Shown: positions 44,711 through 53,652, counted from the first letter of the stretch. The stretch is 64,000 bases of DNA from Acidipropionibacterium timonense (GCF_900605005.1 NZ_LR027558.1:180087-244086); one strand, 5' to 3'. The notes: a model not told the origin generated them from the letters alone. Translations and numbers: made by a program.

Positions 44711-46384
44711 TCAGCCGATGAGCACCTCGACGGCGTCGTCGGCCAGGTCGAGGGCCGCCTTTCGGGCCTCCTCCGGGGTCGGTGCGGCCACGGCGGCCCG
44801 GGCGATGGCCCGGCACTGCTCGAGGCTGTGCAGGGCCAGTGAGGCCTTGACCGCGGTGATCTTCCCGGCGGCCATCGACAGCGACCGTACCCCGAGCCCG
44901 ACGAGCACCAGGGCGAGCAGCGGGTCGCCGGCGGCCTCGCCGCAGACGCCGATGAGACGGTCCCCGGCACCCTGGCAGGTCGCCTCGATGAGCTGGATGA
45001 CGGCCGGCTGCCACGGCGTGAGGAGCTCGGCTAGCTCGCCCTGGAGGCGGTCGGCGGCCATCGAGTACTGGGTGAGGTCGTTGGTGCCGATGGAGGCGAA
45101 GTCGACCGGTGCGAGCACCTGGGACGAGCGCAGGGCCGCCGAGGGCACCTCGACCATGATGCCGACGGTCCTGATGCCGGCAGCGCGGGCGCGCTCGGCG
45201 AACCATGCGGACTCCACCGGGGTGGCGACCATGGGGGCCATGACGTAGGGATCGCGTCCGGTCCGGGTGGCGGCCTCGGCCAGCGCGGCCAGCTGGGTGT
45301 CGATGAGGTCGGTGCGCACCTGCGACAGACGCAGGCCGCGTCGACCCAGGGCCGGGTTCTCCTCGGGTCCGAGGTCGGCGAAGGCCAGCGGCTTGTCGGC
45401 CCCGGCGTCGAGGGTGCGGAAGACGACCTTGGAGCCGGCCTCGAAGGTCTCGAGCACCTTGGCGTAGGCGTCGACCTGCTCCTCCTTGGTCGGGGCGTCC
45501 TGACGCTCGAGGAAGAGGAACTCGGTGCGGAACAGGCCGATGCCCTCGGCGCCCTTCTTCTTCGCGGCAGGGGCGTCGGCGGGGTTGCCGATGTTGGCCA
45601 GGGTGAGGATCCGGGTGCCGTCGGACAGCGTCGCCTCCCCGGTGGGGGCGGCGTCGAGCACCTGTTGACGGCGTCCGGCCCGCTCGGCGAGCTTGGCGAC
45701 GGTGGCCTCGTCCGGCTCGACGAGGACCGTCCCGGAGACACCGTCGAGGGCCAGCGGGGTGCCCGACTCGACGCCACGGACGTCGGGGCACCGGACGACG
45801 GCGGGGATGCCGATCTGGGCGGCGAGGATGGCCGTGTGGCTCGTCGGGCCGCCGGCAGCCGTCACCAGACCGCGCACCAGGGTGGGGTCGAGGGTGGCGG
45901 TGTCGGCCGGGGCGAGGTCCTCGGCGACGAGGATGACCGGCGAGTCGAAGGCCGGGACGCCGGGCTCGGGAAGCCCCTGGAGGACGGCCAGGGCCCGGTC
46001 GCGGACGTTGCGCAGGTCGGTGACGCGCTCGGCCAGGTAGCCGCCGGCGGCGGTGAGCTGGGCGCAGAACTCGTCGAAGGCGCCCCACAGGGCGTGCGCG
46101 GGGCCGTCTCCGGCCTCCAGATGGGTGCGGACGGACCCTGCCAGACCGGGGTCGCGGGCCATCATCGCGGTGGCCATGAGGACGTCGATCGCGGAGGGAT
46201 CGGCCTCGAGGGCGCGGGCGTCGAGGCGGTCGGCGACCTTGTTGAGGGACGCCGTCACCGCCTCGAGATCGGTGTCGAGGTCGCCCTTGGGATCGCGTGA
46301 CGGAAGTCCGGGGGCGGGGGCCACGAGCAGTGCAGGGGCCTGACCGACGCCCGCCGAGACGCCCAGTCCGGTGAGGGTCCGCAT
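44711..46384 (-). CDS. ptsI: PTS enzyme I
   Basis: A 557-residue phosphoenolpyruvate-protein phosphotransferase (EC 2.7.3.9), which takes phosphate from PEP and passes it to HPr. The active-site His lies in GGPTSHTAILAAQIGIPAVV. PEP-binding residues lie in GIGLFRTEFLFLERQ and IGTNDLTQYSMAADR, and the catalytic Cys in LIGVCGEAAGDP. The ATG at 46384 (MRTLTGLGVSAG) is chosen because enzyme I starts just before this strand. It begins 4 bp after the HPr stop codon: a classical ptsHI operon. Confidence 0.97.
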   Translation of the reverse strand: MRTLTGLGVSAGVGQAPALLVAPAPGLPSRDPKGDLDTDLEAVTASLNKVADRLDARALEADPSAIDVLMATAMMARDPGLAGSVRTHLEAGDGPAHALWGAFDEFCAQLTAAGGYLAERVTDLRNVRDRALAVLQGLPEPGVPAFDSPVILVAEDLAPADTATLDPTLVRGLVTAAGGPTSHTAILAAQIGIPAVVRCPDVRGVESGTPLALDGVSGTVLVEPDEATVAKLAERAGRRQQVLDAAPTGEATLSDGTRILTLANIGNPADAPAAKKKGAEGIGLFRTEFLFLERQDAPTKEEQVDAYAKVLETFEAGSKVVFRTLDAGADKPLAFADLGPEENPALGRRGLRLSQVRTDLIDTQLAALAEAATRTGRDPYVMAPMVATPVESAWFAERARAAGIRTVGIMVEVPSAALRSSQVLAPVDFASIGTNDLTQYSMAADRLQGELAELLTPWQPAVIQLIEATCQGAGDRLIGVCGEAAGDPLLALVLVGLGVRSLSMAAGKITAVKASLALHSLEQCRAIARAAVAAPTPEEARKAALDLADDAVEVLIG

Positions 46385-46388
46385 GGGA

Positions 46389-46655
46389 TCAGGCCTCCGG
46401 ATCGGACTCGAGGCTGGCCACGAGCGCGTCGAGGACGGCGTCGGCACCCTCGCCCTCGGCCGACAGCTCTACGACGTCGCCGTGCTTGACCCCCAGACCC
46501 ATGACCGACAGGATGGAGCGGGCGTCGACGGCGGGCTGGCCGGGTCGTCCGATGGTGACGGCCAGACCGGACTTGGCGGCAGCCTGGACGAACATCGCGG
46601 CGGGGCGGGCGTGCAGACCGCTGGCGGCGGCGATGGTGGCGGTGCGAGTGGGCAT
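46389..46655 (-). CDS. ptsH: PTS phosphocarrier protein HPr
   Basis: An 88-residue HPr. The phosphorylated His lies in AASGLHARPAAMFVQAA (about residue 15), and the regulatory Ser site in ARSILSVMGLGVKHGD (about 46). The ATG at 46655 has GGAGGAG upstream (minus strand). It is the first gene of ptsH-ptsI. No sugar-specific EII gene is in the window, so this locus supplies the general PTS components. Confidence 0.97.
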   Translation of the reverse strand: MPTRTATIAAASGLHARPAAMFVQAAAKSGLAVTIGRPGQPAVDARSILSVMGLGVKHGDVVELSAEGEGADAVLDALVASLESDPEA

Positions 46656-46798
46656 GGGAACTCCTCCGTGGGGTCGAATCGTCACGGACGACGATAACTC
46701 AGGGATGCCTCGGTTGTGTGCCCGACCCCCGATGTGCTCACTTGCGCGCGAGCTGCCCGGGCGGAACCCGTGCCTCGGGCGGCCGGTAGGGTGGAGCC

Positions 46799-47548
46799 AT
46801 GACATCCAAGCTCATCCTCCTCCGCCACGGCGAGAGCGAGTGGAACTCCAAGAACCTCTTCACGGGGTGGGTGGACGTCGACCTCAACGAGAAGGGCGAG
46901 GGCGAGGCCCGTCACGCGGCCGAGCTGCTCTCGCAGGAGAACCTCCTGCCCGACGTCGTCCACACCTCGCTGCTGCGCCGCGCGATCCACACCGCCTACC
47001 TCGCCCTCGACGGGTGCGATCGGCACTGGATCCCCGTCCACCGGTCCTGGCGACTCAACGAGCGTCACTACGGTGCGCTCCAGGGCCTCAACAAGGCCGA
47101 GACGAAGGCCAAGTACGGCGACGACCAGTTCATGGCCTGGCGTCGCTCCTACGACGAGCCGCCGCCCGTCATCGACAAGGACGGGCAGTGGAGCCAGTTC
47201 AACGACCCGCGGTACGCCGACATCCCCGAGGACGAGCGCCCGCTCACCGAGTGCCTCAAGGACGTCGTCGCCCGCATGGTGCCGTACTTCGAGTCGTCCA
47301 TCGCCGAGGACCTCAGGGCCGGCCGTACCGTGCTCGTCGCCGCCCACGGCAACTCCCTGCGTGCCCTCGTCAAGCATCTCGACGGGATCAGCGACGACGA
47401 CATCGCCGCCCTCAACATCCCCACGGGCATCCCGCTCTTCTACGACCTGGACGACGACCTCAAGCCGGTCACCAGGGGTGGACGGTACCTCGACCCGGAG
47501 GCTGCGGCCGCCGGCGCCAAGGCCGTCGCCAACCAGGGCAACAAGTGA
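46799..47548 (+). CDS. gpmA: 2,3-bisphosphoglycerate-dependent phosphoglycerate mutase
   Basis: A 249-residue glycolytic enzyme interconverting 3- and 2-phosphoglycerate. The phospho-His motif [20 protein letters not shown] is at about 5-24, [19 protein letters not shown] in the middle, and [20 protein letters not shown] contains the second catalytic His. The length and motifs are standard for the dPGM family. It is divergent from ptsH with a 143-bp gap. A strong hairpin lies 21 bp after the stop. Confidence 0.97.
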   Translation: MTSKLILLRHGESEWNSKNLFTGWVDVDLNEKGEGEARHAAELLSQENLLPDVVHTSLLRRAIHTAYLALDGCDRHWIPVHRSWRLNERHYGALQGLNKAETKAKYGDDQFMAWRRSYDEPPPVIDKDGQWSQFNDPRYADIPEDERPLTECLKDVVARMVPYFESSIAEDLRAGRTVLVAAHGNSLRALVKHLDGISDDDIAALNIPTGIPLFYDLDDDLKPVTRGGRYLDPEAAAAGAKAVANQGNK

Positions 47549-47568
47549 GTCGCTGAGTCCCTCGGCGC

Positions 47569-47607
47569 GCCCGGGACCCCGACCTCTCGAGGGCCGGGGT
47601 CCCGGGC
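47569..47607 (+). terminator. Terminator of gpmA
   Basis: GCCCGGGACCCCG (47569-47581) pairs perfectly with CGGGGTCCCGGGC (47595-47607), with further pairing towards the loop. Confidence 0.75.
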
Positions 47608-47728
47608 GTCCGGGCCTGTCGGCGCGAGACCGGAGCACTCGGATCGTTTTGCCCCGCCGGTGCCGTCGGCCGCGCTAGTGTCCCCTCAGGGGCCGCCGAG
47701 GGAGCGGTCACGACGTCAGGAGATTCCC

Positions 47729-48049
47729 ATGGCTGTGGACTGGGCCGCCGACATCAAGAAGCATGTTCCCGACGCCGACGAGGGCGCCATCGCCGGCATC
47801 GTGCGGCACTGCGGTATCGCCCTGCAGAGTCAGGACGCCTCGATGGTCTCGTTCGGTGACGAGGCCGAGCTCGACCGGGTGCGCAAGAAGTTCATCGGCA
47901 AGAAGCTCGGCGTCACCGACGAGGCCCAGGCCGAGGAGGCCCTCAAGGCCGTCGGCGACAAGCTCAAGGGAGCCACCCGCAAGTACCGCCCGACGGTCTA
48001 CTACCTGCTCGCCGATCACTTCGGCAAGCTCTCGCTGTTCACCAAGTGA
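47729..48049 (+). CDS. DUF2853-family small protein
   Basis: A 106-residue soluble protein. DWAADIKKHVPDADEGAIAG and IVRHCGIALQSQDASMVSFG are recognisable DUF2853 features, and the C-terminal half is highly charged with a final YRPTVYYLLADHFGKLSLF. The family is a small helical protein of unknown function. The ATG at 47729 has CAGGAG seven bases upstream. It is flanked by terminators on both sides, so it is monocistronic. Confidence 0.85.
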   Translation: MAVDWAADIKKHVPDADEGAIAGIVRHCGIALQSQDASMVSFGDEAELDRVRKKFIGKKLGVTDEAQAEEALKAVGDKLKGATRKYRPTVYYLLADHFGKLSLFTK

Positions 48050-48085
48050 CCTTGACGTCCTGACGCTCGGCCGGTCGAGCGGACG

Positions 48086-48124
48086 ACGATGCGGCGCCCT
48101 CCGGACAGGAGGGCGCCGCATCGT
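48086..48124. terminator. Terminator between DUF2853 and deacetylase genes
   Basis: ACGATGCGGCGCCCTCC (48086-48102) pairs with AGGGCGCCGCATCGT at the other side (ending 48124); about 15 paired bases. It serves the two convergent genes. Confidence 0.75.
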
Positions 48125-48155
48125 GTTCCCGGGTCGGGCGGCCCGTATCGCCGAC

Positions 48156-49226
48156 TCAGGCGATGACGCCGAGCTCGTATCCCTGCGACTTGAGGTACTT
48201 CACCATGGCCGGCACGGCTTTGGCGGTGATCTTCTTGTCGGGGGCGTCGTGGTTGAGGATGACCAGGACGTTCGGCGTGCCGTACTCGGCGGCGGTCGAC
48301 TTGATGTTGGCGACGGCCTCGTCGACGCTCGTCAGCGGCTTGCCCTCGGCGTCCTTGGACAGCGAGTTCCAGTCGATCCACGACATGTGACGCTCGGTCA
48401 TCGCCGGGTCGGCCTTCTTCCAGCCGTTCCACGACATGTGCCCGCCGGGGTTGCGGATCGCTCCGGTGGTGTAGCCCGACCCGATGACCGAGCGCATCTG
48501 GGCCACGGCGTAGTCGATGTCGCAGCCGATGTGGCTGGCCGAGGCCCAGCGGCCCGGGTAGAGGTAGTTGTAGTCGTGGCTGAAGGAGTGGACGGCGATG
48601 GCATTGCCGTCGGCGAGGATCTCGTTGAGCAGTGACTTGTCGACGCCGACCTCCTCGCGCGAGATGTTGAAGAAGGTGGCGTGACCGCCGGTGGCCTTGA
48701 GCCCGGCGAGCACCTCGGAGGTGCGGTCGCTGGGGCCGTCGTCGAAGGTGAGGAAGGCGATCTTCTTGTTCTTCGGCTGGGTGCTCGGTTCGAGCATCCA
48801 CCGGTGGACGGTGGCCGCCGGGTAGGCGTAGGAGTCCGCGGTGGTGCCGTGGTTGGTGCCGGGTTCCAGGGCGGGAAGGTTCGGTACGACGGTCCCAGTG
48901 GCCTTGAGCGGCGTCCCCTGGGCAGGCGGAGTGGGGCAGCTGGGCTGGGTGACGGGCTGCCCGACGCCGGGGTAGCCGACGGTCTTGGTGGTCGCCGTGG
49001 GCGTGGGGGTCGGGGTGGCCGAGCTGGCCGACGTCGACGCGGACGCGGCCTTGCTCGCGGCCGACGACGTCGACCCCTTCGCGGTGGAGGTGCCGTCGAC
49101 GGTGGTGGAGGCGGACTGCGAGGCGCAGCCGGAGACGGCCAGGCAGATGGCGCCGAGGGCGGCCAGGGTGCGGCGTCGGCCTCGGGCTGACAGGTCGGGT
49201 CGGCGCTGGGGGAAGATCAGGGACAT
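48156..49226 (-). CDS. Polysaccharide deacetylase (NodB) lipoprotein
   Basis: A 356-residue surface enzyme removing N- or O-acetyl groups from a polymer such as peptidoglycan. A lipoprotein signal ends in the lipobox LAVSGC (C34), followed by a Ser/Thr/Ala-rich tether to about 80. The NodB domain has motif 1 FLTFDDGPSDRTSEVL with catalytic Asp, motif 2 AVHSFSHDYNYLYP with zinc His residues, and motif 3 RNPGGHMSW. HVL-type NVLVILNHDAPDKKI ends the domain. All catalytic motifs look intact. Confidence 0.92.
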   Translation of the reverse strand: MSLIFPQRRPDLSARGRRRTLAALGAICLAVSGCASQSASTTVDGTSTAKGSTSSAASKAASASTSASSATPTPTPTATTKTVGYPGVGQPVTQPSCPTPPAQGTPLKATGTVVPNLPALEPGTNHGTTADSYAYPAATVHRWMLEPSTQPKNKKIAFLTFDDGPSDRTSEVLAGLKATGGHATFFNISREEVGVDKSLLNEILADGNAIAVHSFSHDYNYLYPGRWASASHIGCDIDYAVAQMRSVIGSGYTTGAIRNPGGHMSWNGWKKADPAMTERHMSWIDWNSLSKDAEGKPLTSVDEAVANIKSTAAEYGTPNVLVILNHDAPDKKITAKAVPAMVKYLKSQGYELGVIA

Positions 49227-49364
49227 GACAGAACCTCATCGGAGGGGGGTGGTCCGGTCGGACCGCGGTCAAGCATACATATCGGGTACGAAAACACCGA
49301 ATCGATCGGCATGGCGGGTCGGGTCCCCTGGGGCTCTCTCGAGAGGTCGATGACACCCCTTGTC

Positions 49365-49374
49365 AAAGCGCTTT
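49365..49374. promoter_or_regulatory. AAAGCGCTTT palindrome between deacetylase and phoU
   Basis: TGTCAAAGCGCTTTCGG contains the LacI/catabolite-type core AAAGCGCTTT, 139 bp upstream of the deacetylase start. The 271-bp gap also contains the repeat at 49447-49518. A single short site; weak evidence. Confidence 0.3.
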
Positions 49375-49446
49375 CGGTGGGCTGTCCGGGGGATGTGGGG
49401 CAGCTGTCCTGAGCGCCTTGTCGTCATTTCTCAGCGAATGATTCTC

Positions 49447-49518
49447 TTCTCAGAAAAGCGTCGGCGCAGCCTCTCTGAAGGCCTTCGCGTGGGGTTCTCA
49501 GAAGGCCTTCGGCCAGTC
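49447..49518. repeat. 24-bp imperfect tandem repeat ending inside phoU
   Basis: Three units spaced 24 bp start TTCTCAGAAAAGCGTCGGCG (49447), CTCTCTGAAGGCCTTCGCG (49471) and TTCTCAGAAGGCCTTCGGCC (49495). The last overlaps the stop codon and final codons (Trp-Pro-Lys-Ala-Phe) of phoU. A fourth, weaker TTTCTCAGCGAA precedes them. Confidence 0.75.
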
Positions 49519-50166
49519 CTCGCCCTCGGGCGCCTCGCCGGTGACGATGTAGATGACCCGCGAACCGACCGCCACCGCGTGGTCGGCGATCCGCTCGTAG
49601 TAGCGGCCGAGCAGGGCGGTGTCGACCGCCTTCTCGACCCCGTAGGTCCAGTCGTCGCCCAGGAGCATCCGGAACTGTTCGCGTCGCAGCTCGTCCATGG
49701 AGGAGTCCTGGCTGGCGAGGTCCCGCGCGGCGTCGGCGTCACGGTCCTCCAGGGTCGAGATCGCCGTGGCGATCATCGAGTCGGCGATGGTCGCCATCTG
49801 CTCGAACTGGCGGGCCACCGGCTCGGGGGCGGCCACCTCGGGGTAGCGCAGCCGGGCGATCTTGGCGACGTGCGCGGCCAGGTCGCCCATCCGGGACAGC
49901 TCGTAGGTCATGCGGAGCACCGCGACGACCGTGCGCAGCTCGCCGGCCACCGGGGCCTGGCGGGCGAGCAGCTGGAAGGAACGCTGCTCGATCTCGTCAT
50001 TGAGGGCGTCGACCTTGGCGTCATCGCTGATGACCCGCTCGGCGGTGGTGAGGTCGGCCCCTACGAGCGCCTCGGTGGCGTCGCGCACGGCGGTCCTCAC
50101 GAGACCGGCCATCGTCACGATCTGCTCGGTCGTGGCGTTGAGTTCGTCGTGGTAGCTCTCGCGCAT
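49498..50166 (-). CDS. phoU: Phosphate regulator PhoU
   Basis: A 222-residue helical protein that damps phosphate uptake and modulates the SenX3/RegX3 sensor. Two three-helix repeats are visible: IVTMAGLVRTAVRDATEALV with ISDDAKVDALNDEIEQRSFQ, and a second set ending in LGRYYERIADHAVAVGSRVI, which carries the (E/D)xxxD metal motif (ERIAD). The ATG at 50166 follows a region with GGGAAGGGT. It is divergent from the kinase gene, sharing a PHO-box-like repeat. Confidence 0.93.
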   Translation of the reverse strand: MRESYHDELNATTEQIVTMAGLVRTAVRDATEALVGADLTTAERVISDDAKVDALNDEIEQRSFQLLARQAPVAGELRTVVAVLRMTYELSRMGDLAAHVAKIARLRYPEVAAPEPVARQFEQMATIADSMIATAISTLEDRDADAARDLASQDSSMDELRREQFRMLLGDDWTYGVEKAVDTALLGRYYERIADHAVAVGSRVIYIVTGEAPEGEDWPKAF

Positions 50167-50248
50167 GGTGACCCTTCCCGGTCGTCGGTCCTTCCCCTGG
50201 AAGCCTAGTTTGTCGGGGAACGCCGAGACGTCACGACTCTGATCAGTT

Positions 50249-50277
50249 GGTGAACCCTCGGTGAACAGCCGGTGTCG
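50249..50277. promoter_or_regulatory. PHO-box-like direct repeats between phoU and senX3
   Basis: GGTGAAC at 50249 and at 50260, then GGTGTCG at 50271: heptamers exactly 11 bp apart with CCTC and AGCC spacers. In reverse orientation GTTCACC N4 GTTCACC equals the known actinobacterial PhoP/RegX3 PHO box. It lies 50 bp before the kinase start. Confidence 0.7.
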
Positions 50278-50326
50278 CGGTTCGACCGGGCCTCCCGCGG
50301 GTGCAGAGCGGGCGGCGTCGGGCCAT

Positions 50327-51523
50327 ATGATCGGGGCCGTGTACGTGTGGTTGGCAGCGATCGGTGGGCTGGTCGTCGGGGCTGTCGTGACCTGGCTCGT
50401 CGGTCGCGCCCTCGACGAGGCCCGCCATCCCGTCGACACCCTCGCCACCGACGTCCGTCAGGCCGTCGTCGAGCCCGAGGTCAAGCGCGTCATGGCGCTG
50501 CTCAAGGGAGCCGGGGTCATCGTCGGCCCGCACGACGAGGTGCTCCACTCGACGGTCGCCGCCCGTTCCCAGTCACTCACCAGGGGCACCCGGATCGCCG
50601 ACCAGGAGGTCCTCGACCTCGTACGCAGCAGCCGGGAGGACGGGGCCCAGATCACCAGCGACCTCGACCTCGATCGTGGCCCGGGGCGCACCGTCCAGCA
50701 CCTCACGGTCCGGGTCGGACCCCTCGACGACCACGGCAACGTCGTCCTGCTCACCGACGACCGGGCGCCCCTGCTGCGCGCCGAACAGACCCGCCGGGAC
50801 TTCGTCGCCAACATCAGCCACGAGCTCAAGACGCCCATCGGGGCGGTCGCCATCCTCTCCGAGGCCATCGAGGGGGCGGCCGACGACCCCGACTCCGTCC
50901 GTCATTTCGCCGGGCGCCTCATCGTCGAGGTCGGTCGCCTCAGTGAGCTCGTCAAGCAGATCATCAATCTCTCCCGGCTGCAGTCCGACGAGCCCCTGCT
51001 CACCCCCGAGCAGGTCGACGTCGACCGGGTGCTCAGGCTGGCCGTCGACCGCAACCGTGAGCTCGCCGGGAGCCGCGAGGTCAACCTCGTCCTGCGCACC
51101 GAGCCCGACCTCGTCGTCCTGGGTGACGCCGATCAGCTCACCGACGCCGTCTCGAACCTCGTCCACAACGCCATCGTCTACTCCGACCGGCGGGCTCGCG
51201 TGGCGGTGAGTTCGCGTCTGGTGCGCGACGTCGACCAGGACGAGGTGGAGATCGTCGTCGCCGACAACGGCATCGGAATCAGCGACGACGACCAGAAGCG
51301 GATCTTCGAACGGTTCTACCGCGTCGACTACGCCCGTAGTCGCGACAACGGAGGGACGGGCCTGGGCCTGTCCCTCGTCAAGCACATCGCCCAGGTCCAT
51401 GGCGGTGCGGTGGACGTGTGGAGCAAGGTGGGGCAGGGGTCGACCTTCACCCTGTCGCTGCCGGTTCCCGAGCCCACCCCCGACGCCGAGGACGAGATCG
51501 GGATCGAGAAGGAGCAGGCATGA
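50327..51523 (+). CDS. senX3: Phosphate-sensing histidine kinase SenX3
   Basis: A 398-residue sensor kinase. A single membrane helix (about 6-26) is followed by a PAS-like region and the H-box FVANISHELKTPIGAVA. ATP-binding boxes are AVSNLVHNAIVYS, VVADNGIGISDDDQKRIFER and NGGTGLGLSLVKHIAQVHGG. It starts at ATG 50327 or GTG 50339. The architecture and the neighbouring phoU and regX3 genes match SenX3 of mycobacteria and PhoR of Streptomyces. Its stop overlaps the regX3 start (ATGA). Confidence 0.92.
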   Translation: MIGAVYVWLAAIGGLVVGAVVTWLVGRALDEARHPVDTLATDVRQAVVEPEVKRVMALLKGAGVIVGPHDEVLHSTVAARSQSLTRGTRIADQEVLDLVRSSREDGAQITSDLDLDRGPGRTVQHLTVRVGPLDDHGNVVLLTDDRAPLLRAEQTRRDFVANISHELKTPIGAVAILSEAIEGAADDPDSVRHFAGRLIVEVGRLSELVKQIINLSRLQSDEPLLTPEQVDVDRVLRLAVDRNRELAGSREVNLVLRTEPDLVVLGDADQLTDAVSNLVHNAIVYSDRRARVAVSSRLVRDVDQDEVEIVVADNGIGISDDDQKRIFERFYRVDYARSRDNGGTGLGLSLVKHIAQVHGGAVDVWSKVGQGSTFTLSLPVPEPTPDAEDEIGIEKEQA

Positions 51524-52197
51524 CCCGGGTACTCATCATCGAGGACGAGGAGTCCTATCGGGAGGCCACCGCCTTCATGCTCCGCAAGGAGGGCTTCGAC
51601 GTCACCGAGGCCTCCAATGGGAACGCCGGTCTGGCCGAGTTCGACCGGGTCGGGGCCGACATCGTCCTGCTCGACCTCATGATGCCCGGGATGCCCGGCA
51701 CCGAGGTGTGCCGTCAGTTGCGCCAGCGCAGCGCCGTGGGGATCATCATGGTCACCGCCCGGGACTCCGAGATCGACAAGGTCGTCGGCCTCGAGCTGGG
51801 GGCCGACGACTACGTCACCAAGCCGTTCAGCCATCGTGAGCTCGTCGCCCGCATCCGGGCGGTGCTGCGTCGTGGGCAGGACGCCGAGGACGTCCCCGAC
51901 ATCCTCGAGGGAGCCGGGGTGCGGATGGACGTCGAGCGACACGAGGTGAGCGTCGACGGGGAACCGGTCAAACTCGCCCTCAAGGAGTTCGAGCTGCTCG
52001 AGGTGCTCCTGCGCAACGTCGGACGCGTCATGACGCGCGCCCAGCTCATCGACCGCATCTGGGGCGCCGACTACGTCGGCGACACCAAGACCCTCGACGT
52101 CCACGTCAAGCGGCTTCGCTCCAAGGTGGAACCCGATCCCTCGCATCCCTCGCACATCATCACGGTGCGCGGACTGGGCTACAAGTTCGAGGACTGA
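51520..52197 (+). CDS. regX3: Phosphate response regulator RegX3
   Basis: A 225-residue OmpR-family regulator. The receiver (2-115) has acidic residues in IIEDEESYREAT, phospho-acceptor D52 in IVLLDLMMPGMPG, and VTKPFSHRELVARIRAVLRR. The winged helix (about 130-222) has EFELLEVLLRNVGRVMTRAQ, DTKTLDVHVKRLRSKVE and VRGLGYKFE. It is translationally coupled to senX3. By known family behaviour it binds PHO-box direct repeats such as those upstream of senX3. Confidence 0.95.
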   Translation: MTRVLIIEDEESYREATAFMLRKEGFDVTEASNGNAGLAEFDRVGADIVLLDLMMPGMPGTEVCRQLRQRSAVGIIMVTARDSEIDKVVGLELGADDYVTKPFSHRELVARIRAVLRRGQDAEDVPDILEGAGVRMDVERHEVSVDGEPVKLALKEFELLEVLLRNVGRVMTRAQLIDRIWGADYVGDTKTLDVHVKRLRSKVEPDPSHPSHIITVRGLGYKFED

Positions 52198-52240
52198 GCC
52201 CGCCGGGAGTCGATGCGTCCGCCGGGGCCGCGAGGAGGGC

Positions 52241-52801
52241 TCAGGACTGCGAGGAGGGGCTCGTCGTCGGCGCGGCCGAGGAGAAGTCCGGGTTGACCGA
52301 CGAGACGATCGGCGTGCGCACGGTGATCGGCTCGGAATTCTTGAAGGTGAGCGTCACGCTGGCCAGCAGGCCCGGCTTGAGATCGGCGGAGGTGAGTTCG
52401 ACGCCGGCGTCGGTGATGTTCGTCGACGTGCCCTGCTCCAGGGTCACCGCCACTGCCGGGGCCTGCACCGCGCTGCCCTGGTTGTCATTGGTCGCCGACA
52501 GCGGCTGGGCGCTGATCCCGGTGATCTCGTCGGTCCTGCTCGCGACGACCGAGGCGGACACCCTGGCGGCCCCGTCTCCGTCGACGAGGATGAGGTTGCT
52601 CACCTTGACGGTGTCGTTGTGCGCGTCGACCCCGGCGGCGGGGGTGTAGGAGGTGAGCACCTTGGGTTCCTGGCCGCAGGCCGTCAGCATCGTCGCGGCC
52701 AGTCCGGCCGCGGCCAACGCGGCGGCACCACGGCGGAACCGGCCCGTCGTTCCGCGCGAGGGCGTCGTGCGCCGGGTGCTCGTGGAGGTGCGGGTGCTCA
52801 T
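52241..52801 (-). CDS. LpqE-like lipoprotein
   Basis: A 186-residue exported lipoprotein. A basic N-terminus and hydrophobic stretch end in the lipobox MLTAC (C42). The mature domain (VSNLILVDGDGAARVSASVV; VTLEQGTSTNITDAGVELTS; DLKPGLLASVTLTFKNSEP) has the beta-sandwich pattern of LpqE and copper-chaperone-like lipoproteins. The carD-divergent position is the same as lpqE/carD in mycobacteria. It lacks an obvious Met/His copper motif. Function unknown. Confidence 0.75.
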   Translation of the reverse strand: MSTRTSTSTRRTTPSRGTTGRFRRGAAALAAAGLAATMLTACGQEPKVLTSYTPAAGVDAHNDTVKVSNLILVDGDGAARVSASVVASRTDEITGISAQPLSATNDNQGSAVQAPAVAVTLEQGTSTNITDAGVELTSADLKPGLLASVTLTFKNSEPITVRTPIVSSVNPDFSSAAPTTSPSSQS

Positions 52802-52976
52802 CGGTGGTGGTCCTCCCCGGTCGTGGGTCGTCGTGTCAGGAACGGTGCGCTGGTCCCGTGCCGAGCTTAGCTGAAACGCCCCCCTGACGCCCGTCCGTCC
52901 GGGTCCTCGTCGGGGACTCCCGGACCCCTAGTCAGAGCGTGGACGACCGGGTCCTGGCCGGCCGGCAGGCACAGGA

Positions 52977-53005
52977 TTGACTCGATGTCAAGGGGTGGGT
53001 ATAAG
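52977..53005 (+). promoter_or_regulatory. Consensus-like SigA promoter of carD
   Basis: -35 TTGACT (52977-52982), 17-bp spacer, -10 TATAAG (53000-53005). It lies 84 bp before the carD start and is among the clearest housekeeping promoters in the window. The remaining 287-bp gap back to the lipoprotein gene holds no gene. Confidence 0.8.
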
Positions 53006-53088
53006 GTGAAGCGGCGCGTGACTAGGCTCGATGACTACCCGGACGTCGACGTCGGTGGTAGGATGGATCCCCGGAAGGGGTTGCGTAC

Positions 53089-53574
53089 ATGACTTTCAAT
53101 GTCGGCGAAACGGTTGTCTATCCCAATCACGGGGCGGCGGTCATCGAGGAACTCGAGACCCGCACCATCAAGGGCGAGGAGAAGCTCTACCTGGTCCTCC
53201 GCATCATCGGTCAGAACGATCTGGTCGTGAGGGTGCCGGCCGCCAATCTCGATCTCGTCGGCGTTCGTGACGTCGTCGACGAGCAGGGTCTGGAGAAGGT
53301 CTTCGACGTCCTTCGTCAGCCCCACGCCGAGGAGCCCACCAACTGGTCGCGTCGCTACAAGGCGAACCTCGAGAAGCTCCACAGCGGCAATGTCCTCAAG
53401 GTCGCCGAGGTCGTGCGTGACCTGTGGCGTCGCGAGCGTGACCGCGGCCTGTCGGCCGGCGAGAAGCGGATGCTCTCGAAGGCCCGCCAGATCCTCGTCT
53501 CCGAGCTGGCCCTGGCCGAGAAGGTCGCCGAGGACCGCGCCGAGGAGATGCTCGACGAGGTGCTCGCCTCCTGA
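53089..53574 (+). CDS. carD: RNA polymerase-binding transcription factor CarD
   Basis: A 161-residue regulator that binds the RNA polymerase beta subunit and stabilises open complexes at rRNA and other promoters. The N-terminal Tudor-like domain ([20 protein letters not shown], about 3-22) contacts polymerase. The helical C-terminal domain includes the conserved Trp in [20 protein letters not shown], and [20 protein letters not shown]. The ATG at 53089 is preceded by GGAAGGGG. It is followed by its own terminator. Confidence 0.96.
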   Translation: MTFNVGETVVYPNHGAAVIEELETRTIKGEEKLYLVLRIIGQNDLVVRVPAANLDLVGVRDVVDEQGLEKVFDVLRQPHAEEPTNWSRRYKANLEKLHSGNVLKVAEVVRDLWRRERDRGLSAGEKRMLSKARQILVSELALAEKVAEDRAEEMLDEVLAS

Positions 53575-53592
53575 GGTCCTGCTGACCACGGC

Positions 53593-53628
53593 ACGATGCC
53601 CCGACGGGATGAACCGTCGGGGCATCGT
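53593..53628 (+). terminator. Terminator of carD
   Basis: ACGATGCCCCGACGG and CCGTCGGGGCATCGT (15-bp perfect stem) with loop GATGAA, 19 bp past the carD stop. Confidence 0.8.
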
Positions 53629-53652
53629 CCTGTCCGGGGGAGTCCGGCCCGA

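Noticed and set aside
43857..46088. 743-codon minus-strand frame covering ptsI and the SDR gene as one protein
   Set aside because: Only its last 245 codons are the true SDR. The upstream part is an out-of-frame reading of ptsI, rich in Arg and Pro.
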